Positions 63,845 to 64,000 of a stretch of DNA of 64,000 nucleotides are shown piece after piece. This DNA is from Pleomorphomonas sp. T1.2MG-36. GTDB taxonomy: Bacteria > Pseudomonadota > Alphaproteobacteria > Rhizobiales > Pleomorphomonadaceae. Within the stretch, counting starts at the first letter, position 1. Every line of letters starts with the position of its first letter. The notes beneath the pieces were generated by a model. It was not told the origin of the DNA and searched no databases. It worked only from the letters and a program-made list of their open reading frames with translations. Made by a program: the position numbers and the translations under genes. The stretch spans positions 248,001-312,000 of the forward strand of contig NZ_CATNLY010000023.1 of NCBI RefSeq assembly GCF_950100655.1, in the 5' to 3' direction.

Positions 63845-64000
63845 TCAGGCTCGAAGCCAACCGTCGACGTCGGCCGCCTTCGGCAGCCCTCCGGCGTGCA
63901 CCACCCTGCCATCGACCACGACGCCGGGCGTCGCCGCGATGCCGTAGCCGGCGATGACGGCGTAGTCGGTGATCTTCTCGACCGTGACGGGCACACCGAG
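63845..64000 (-). CDS. 3' end of a small thioredoxin-fold (redox-active disulfide protein 2) gene
   Basis: The minus-strand frame from the window edge reads 51 residues to a stop at 63845. TPGVVVDGRVVHAGGLPK is typical of the small thioredoxin-like proteins of the thioredoxin_3 family. The N-terminal part with the CxxC motif is outside the window. Confidence 0.8.
   Translation of the reverse strand, partial: LGVPVTVEKITDYAVIAGYGIAATPGVVVDGRVVHAGGLPKAADVDGWLRA

Overview
The window looks like chromosomal DNA of a GC-rich alphaproteobacterium of the Hyphomicrobiales (Rhizobiales). The pointers are a divK-pleD pair beside dinB and a DUF3572 gene, a Lrp/arginase/ornithine cyclodeaminase unit, a tRNA-His with A73 and no encoded G-1, a rhizobial-type intergenic repeat, and many ABC importers. 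A facultatively anaerobic relative of Pleomorphomonadaceae is a guess, resting partly on the NADH-linked [FeFe] hydrogenase at the right end. No prophage, CRISPR array, rRNA or intact insertion sequence is seen; one IS481-type transposase remnant lies beside a tRNA gene.

Layout. 0-3.4 kb: an SDR oxidoreductase and a kinase/class-III aminotransferase pair resembling hydroxylysine kinase and phospholyase. 3.8-8.9 kb: a ribose-type sugar ABC importer with a ROK regulator. 9.1-14.8 kb: a NitT/TauT-type ABC importer between two peptidases with unusual stereospecificity, Dap and DmpA. 15.3-19.5 kb: core genes pleD, divK, DUF3572, dinB and a PilZ protein. 19.4-22.4 kb: Lrp regulator, arginase, ornithine cyclodeaminase and a small membrane protein. 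23-26 kb: a chemoreceptor, tRNA-His, a small secreted repeat protein and tRNA-Arg. 26.1-32.2 kb: the IS481 remnant, then a divergent cluster with a BtaA-like SAM aminocarboxypropyl transferase gene facing a KAS III, epimerase-type reductase, metallo-hydrolase and adenylate-forming enzyme operon; three copies of one palindrome lie between them. 32.6-41.1 kb: an AllS-like LysR regulator and a seven-gene operon with an oxamate-transcarbamylase-like AllFGH set, carbamate kinase, an allophanate-hydrolase C-terminal-like protein, a cysteine hydrolase and a permease. 41.5-51.2 kb: a sugar module with SorC regulator, FGGY kinase, SIS isomerase, four-gene ABC importer and ribose-5-phosphate isomerase. 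51.2-54.5 kb: an SmvA-type efflux pump with TetR regulator and a VOC/TetR pair. 54.5-58.9 kb: threonine aldolase with a structured leader and two fold-type II PLP enzymes. 58.9-63 kb: a HydABC-type [FeFe] hydrogenase operon. 63.4-64 kb: a small membrane protein and the end of a thioredoxin-fold gene.

Most of the region is accessory catabolism: each module pairs uptake with the first breakdown enzymes and its own regulator. The two parts most likely to encode something undescribed are the BtaA-like/KAS III cluster and the transcarbamylase/carbamate-kinase operon. The hydrogenase is well understood as a family but unusual for this type of bacterium.
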